The notes beneath the pieces were generated by a model. It was not told where the DNA came from. It did not search any database and saw only the letters and a program-made list of their open reading frames with translations. The translations under genes and the position numbers were made by a program. Source: Leyella stercorea (GTDB lineage Bacteria; Bacteroidota; Bacteroidia; Bacteroidales; Bacteroidaceae). From it: 64,000 nucleotides of DNA. The stretch is taken from positions 24,623 through 88,622 of the forward strand of contig NZ_JADYTS010000005.1 of assembly GCF_021531355.1 (NCBI RefSeq), in the 5' to 3' direction. This document shows positions 62,316-64,000 of the stretch, in pieces (the first letter of the stretch is position 1; each line of letters starts with the position of its first letter).

Positions 62316-63986
62316 ATGAAGAGAAACTTTCTACTCCTGTCAGCAGCTTCAGTGCTGTTTATGACATCATGCTCGAAGATGGGACCGCTTTCGGCCGACA
62401 ACTTCAACGTTACACCAAACCCGCTTGAATCACAGGGCGGCAAGGTAGCCGCTACCGTTAACGGCACATTCCCCGAAAAATACATGAAGAAGAAGGCCGT
62501 AGTGACCGTAACTCCCGAGTTGCGCTACGCTAACGGTCAGGTAGCCAAGGGCCAGAGCGCCACATTCCAGGGCGAGAAGGTAATGGGCAACGACCAGACT
62601 ATATCATACAAGGTAGGTGGCCGCTACACAATGAAGACATCTTTCGACTATGTTCCTGAGATGCAGAAGAGCGACATGTACCTTACATTCGACGCTCGTA
62701 AGGGCAAGAAGGTATACAACGTTCCTGCTGTTAAGGTAGCCGACGGCATTGTAGCTACATCTGAGCTCTATCGCCGCACACTGGCTTCTGAGAACGGTGT
62801 TATCGCTCCGGATGCTTTCCAGCGCATTAACGAGAAGAAGCAGGAGGCTAACATCAAGTTCCTCATCAACCAGGCCAACATCCGCAAGAGCGAGCTCAAG
62901 AACAACTCTGTCAAGGAGTTCATCGAGATGCTTAAGAAGATCAACGCCGATCGTGAGGGCTTGAACATCCAGAACGTAGAAATCCAGGCTTACGCTTCAC
63001 CTGAGGGTGGTGTTAAGTTCAACGACAAGTTGGCTGGCCAGCGTAAGAACCAGTCAGAGAAGTACGTTAAGAACACTCTGAAGAAGACCAAGGTTAACGC
63101 CGATCTCGACGCTCACTACACAGCTCAGGACTGGGAAGGCTTCCAGGAGCTCGTTGCTGCCAGCAACCTCCAGGACAAGGACCTCATCCTTCGCGTGCTC
63201 TCAATGTACAAGGATCCGCAGGAGCGCGAGCAGCAGATCCGCAATATGTCAGCTGGTTTCAAGGAGCTTGCTGACGGTATCCTTCCTGAGCTCCGCCGTT
63301 CACGTCTCATCATCAACTACGAGACAATCGGCCGTTCAGACGAGCAGATCAAGGATCAGTACAAGAACGACGCTACTCAGCTGAGCGTTGACGAGTTGCT
63401 CTACTCTGCTACTCTCAACGAGACTCCGGCTAAGCAGGAGGAAATCTACAAGAAGACCGCTGAGGTTCATCCTAACGACTACCGTGCATTCAACAACCTC
63501 GCTGCTCTTGCTCTTGCCAAGGGTGACAAGGAGGCTGCTCAGAAATATGCTGCCAAGGCTGCACAGCTCGGTAGCGAGACTCCTGAGGCACAGGCTAACC
63601 TCGGCCTCGTATCGCTCATCAACGGCAACGTACAGGATGCTGAGCGCGCCATCTCTAAGGGTGCTAACTCTGAGAACGTAAAGGCTGCTATCGGTGCTCT
63701 GAACATCGCTAAGGGCAACTACGCTCAGGCTGAGCGCGACTTCGGCAACACATTGAGCAACACTGCTGCTCTGGCACAGCTCCTCAACAAGAACTATGAT
63801 GCCGCTGCCAAGACTCTTGACAAGGTAGAGAACCACAACGCAATGACCGACTATCTGCACGCTATCGTTGCAGCTCGTCGTGGCAACAAGTTCGCTGCAG
63901 CTTCTTACCTCAAGGAGGCTCTCCAGAAGGATCCGTCGCTCAAGCAGTATGCTGACAACGACCTCGAGCTGAAGCTTCTGAAGTAA
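62316..63986 (+). CDS. Outer-membrane-type lipoprotein with OmpA-like and TPR regions
   Basis: The 556-residue protein has a lipoprotein signal (LLLSAASVLFMTSC, lipid on Cys 19). A beta-rich N-terminal half follows. An OmpA-like stretch lies near residue 225 (QNVEIQAYASPEGGVKFNDKL, split as VEIQAYASPEGG), with NARE-type helix QRKNQSEKYVKNTL. TPR-like helices fill residues 390-556 (YRAFNNLAALALAKGDKEAAQ, PEAQANLGLVSLINGNVQDAE). Codon use is strongly biased, as in pckA, pointing to high abundance. It may link the outer membrane to peptidoglycan. The exact function is not known to me. Confidence 0.85.
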   Translation: MKRNFLLLSAASVLFMTSCSKMGPLSADNFNVTPNPLESQGGKVAATVNGTFPEKYMKKKAVVTVTPELRYANGQVAKGQSATFQGEKVMGNDQTISYKVGGRYTMKTSFDYVPEMQKSDMYLTFDARKGKKVYNVPAVKVADGIVATSELYRRTLASENGVIAPDAFQRINEKKQEANIKFLINQANIRKSELKNNSVKEFIEMLKKINADREGLNIQNVEIQAYASPEGGVKFNDKLAGQRKNQSEKYVKNTLKKTKVNADLDAHYTAQDWEGFQELVAASNLQDKDLILRVLSMYKDPQEREQQIRNMSAGFKELADGILPELRRSRLIINYETIGRSDEQIKDQYKNDATQLSVDELLYSATLNETPAKQEEIYKKTAEVHPNDYRAFNNLAALALAKGDKEAAQKYAAKAAQLGSETPEAQANLGLVSLINGNVQDAERAISKGANSENVKAAIGALNIAKGNYAQAERDFGNTLSNTAALAQLLNKNYDAAAKTLDKVENHNAMTDYLHAIVAARRGNKFAAASYLKEALQKDPSLKQYADNDLELKLLK

Positions 63987-64000
63987 TTAAATATAAAAGC

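Overview
The window looks like a chromosomal segment of a Bacteroidales bacterium, most probably a Prevotella-type member of the Prevotellaceae. The evidence is Bacteroidetes-style promoters (TTTG, about 19 bp, TAnnTTTG) in front of many genes, an HU-HIG type DNA-binding protein, DUF3737, a probable glycine-lipid acyltransferase pair (GlsA/GlsB), a type IX secretion C-terminal domain remnant, short GyrB, and a division cluster with Bacteroidetes-style FtsA, FtsQ and PASTA-bearing FtsI. Rubrerythrin, rubredoxin and ATP-dependent PEP carboxykinase fit an anaerobic, succinate-forming metabolism. No rRNA, CRISPR array, prophage or conjugative module was seen.

Layout. 1-6.9 kb: start of an MscS-like channel gene (cut by the window edge), an HU-like protein, a PatB/MalY-type C-S lyase, a frameshifted small membrane protein, a DUF3737 protein coupled to a MATE transporter, and a rubredoxin-rubrerythrin operon. 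7-15.4 kb: AraC regulator, aroQ-methyltransferase-mutS operon, lemA-TPM operon, a TlpA-like lipoprotein and a Nudix hydrolase. 15.5-22.7 kb: a secreted esterase, a truncated glycosyltransferase beside a palindromic repeat element, an M15 peptidase, a T9SS cargo remnant, a membrane-anchored AraC regulator, an SF1 helicase and a WG-like protein. 22.8-32.9 kb: ribD, a PafA-type phosphatase, an IS200/RAYT-like transposase island, upp, pckA, a secreted beta-sandwich protein, gyrB, rpsT and tRNA-Glu. 33-49.4 kb: recO convergent with a complete division/cell-wall (dcw) cluster transcribed leftward: rsmH-ftsL-ftsI-murE-mraY-murD-ftsW-murG-murC-ftsQ-ftsA-ftsZ. 49.5-64 kb: glsA-glsB, a dGTPase, an L-cysteine desulfidase-like protein, dsbD, tRNA-Arg, a PfkB kinase, an AAA/DUF4143 ATPase, an acetyl-CoA hydrolase/transferase, an ABC ATPase, a nitroreductase and an abundant TPR lipoprotein.

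The most interesting structure is at 25.36-26.45 kb. A Y1 (HUH) transposase is bracketed by two identical 175-bp copies of an imperfect palindromic element and by at least six short hairpins that all carry a similar AAGCA-type tail on the same side. The outermost parts mirror each other. A third, diverged and inverted copy of the 175-bp element lies 8.5 kb away, directly after the stop of a truncated glycosyltransferase, and a 38-bp hairpin at 6.04 kb carries the same terminal 10 bases. This looks like a REP/RAYT-type system with a larger non-autonomous passenger. Other intergenic regions hold simple AACTCTCA-type and TTTTGAGTTTTGAA-type repeats, strong terminators, and a 32-bp triple repeat in front of the AAA/DUF4143 gene.
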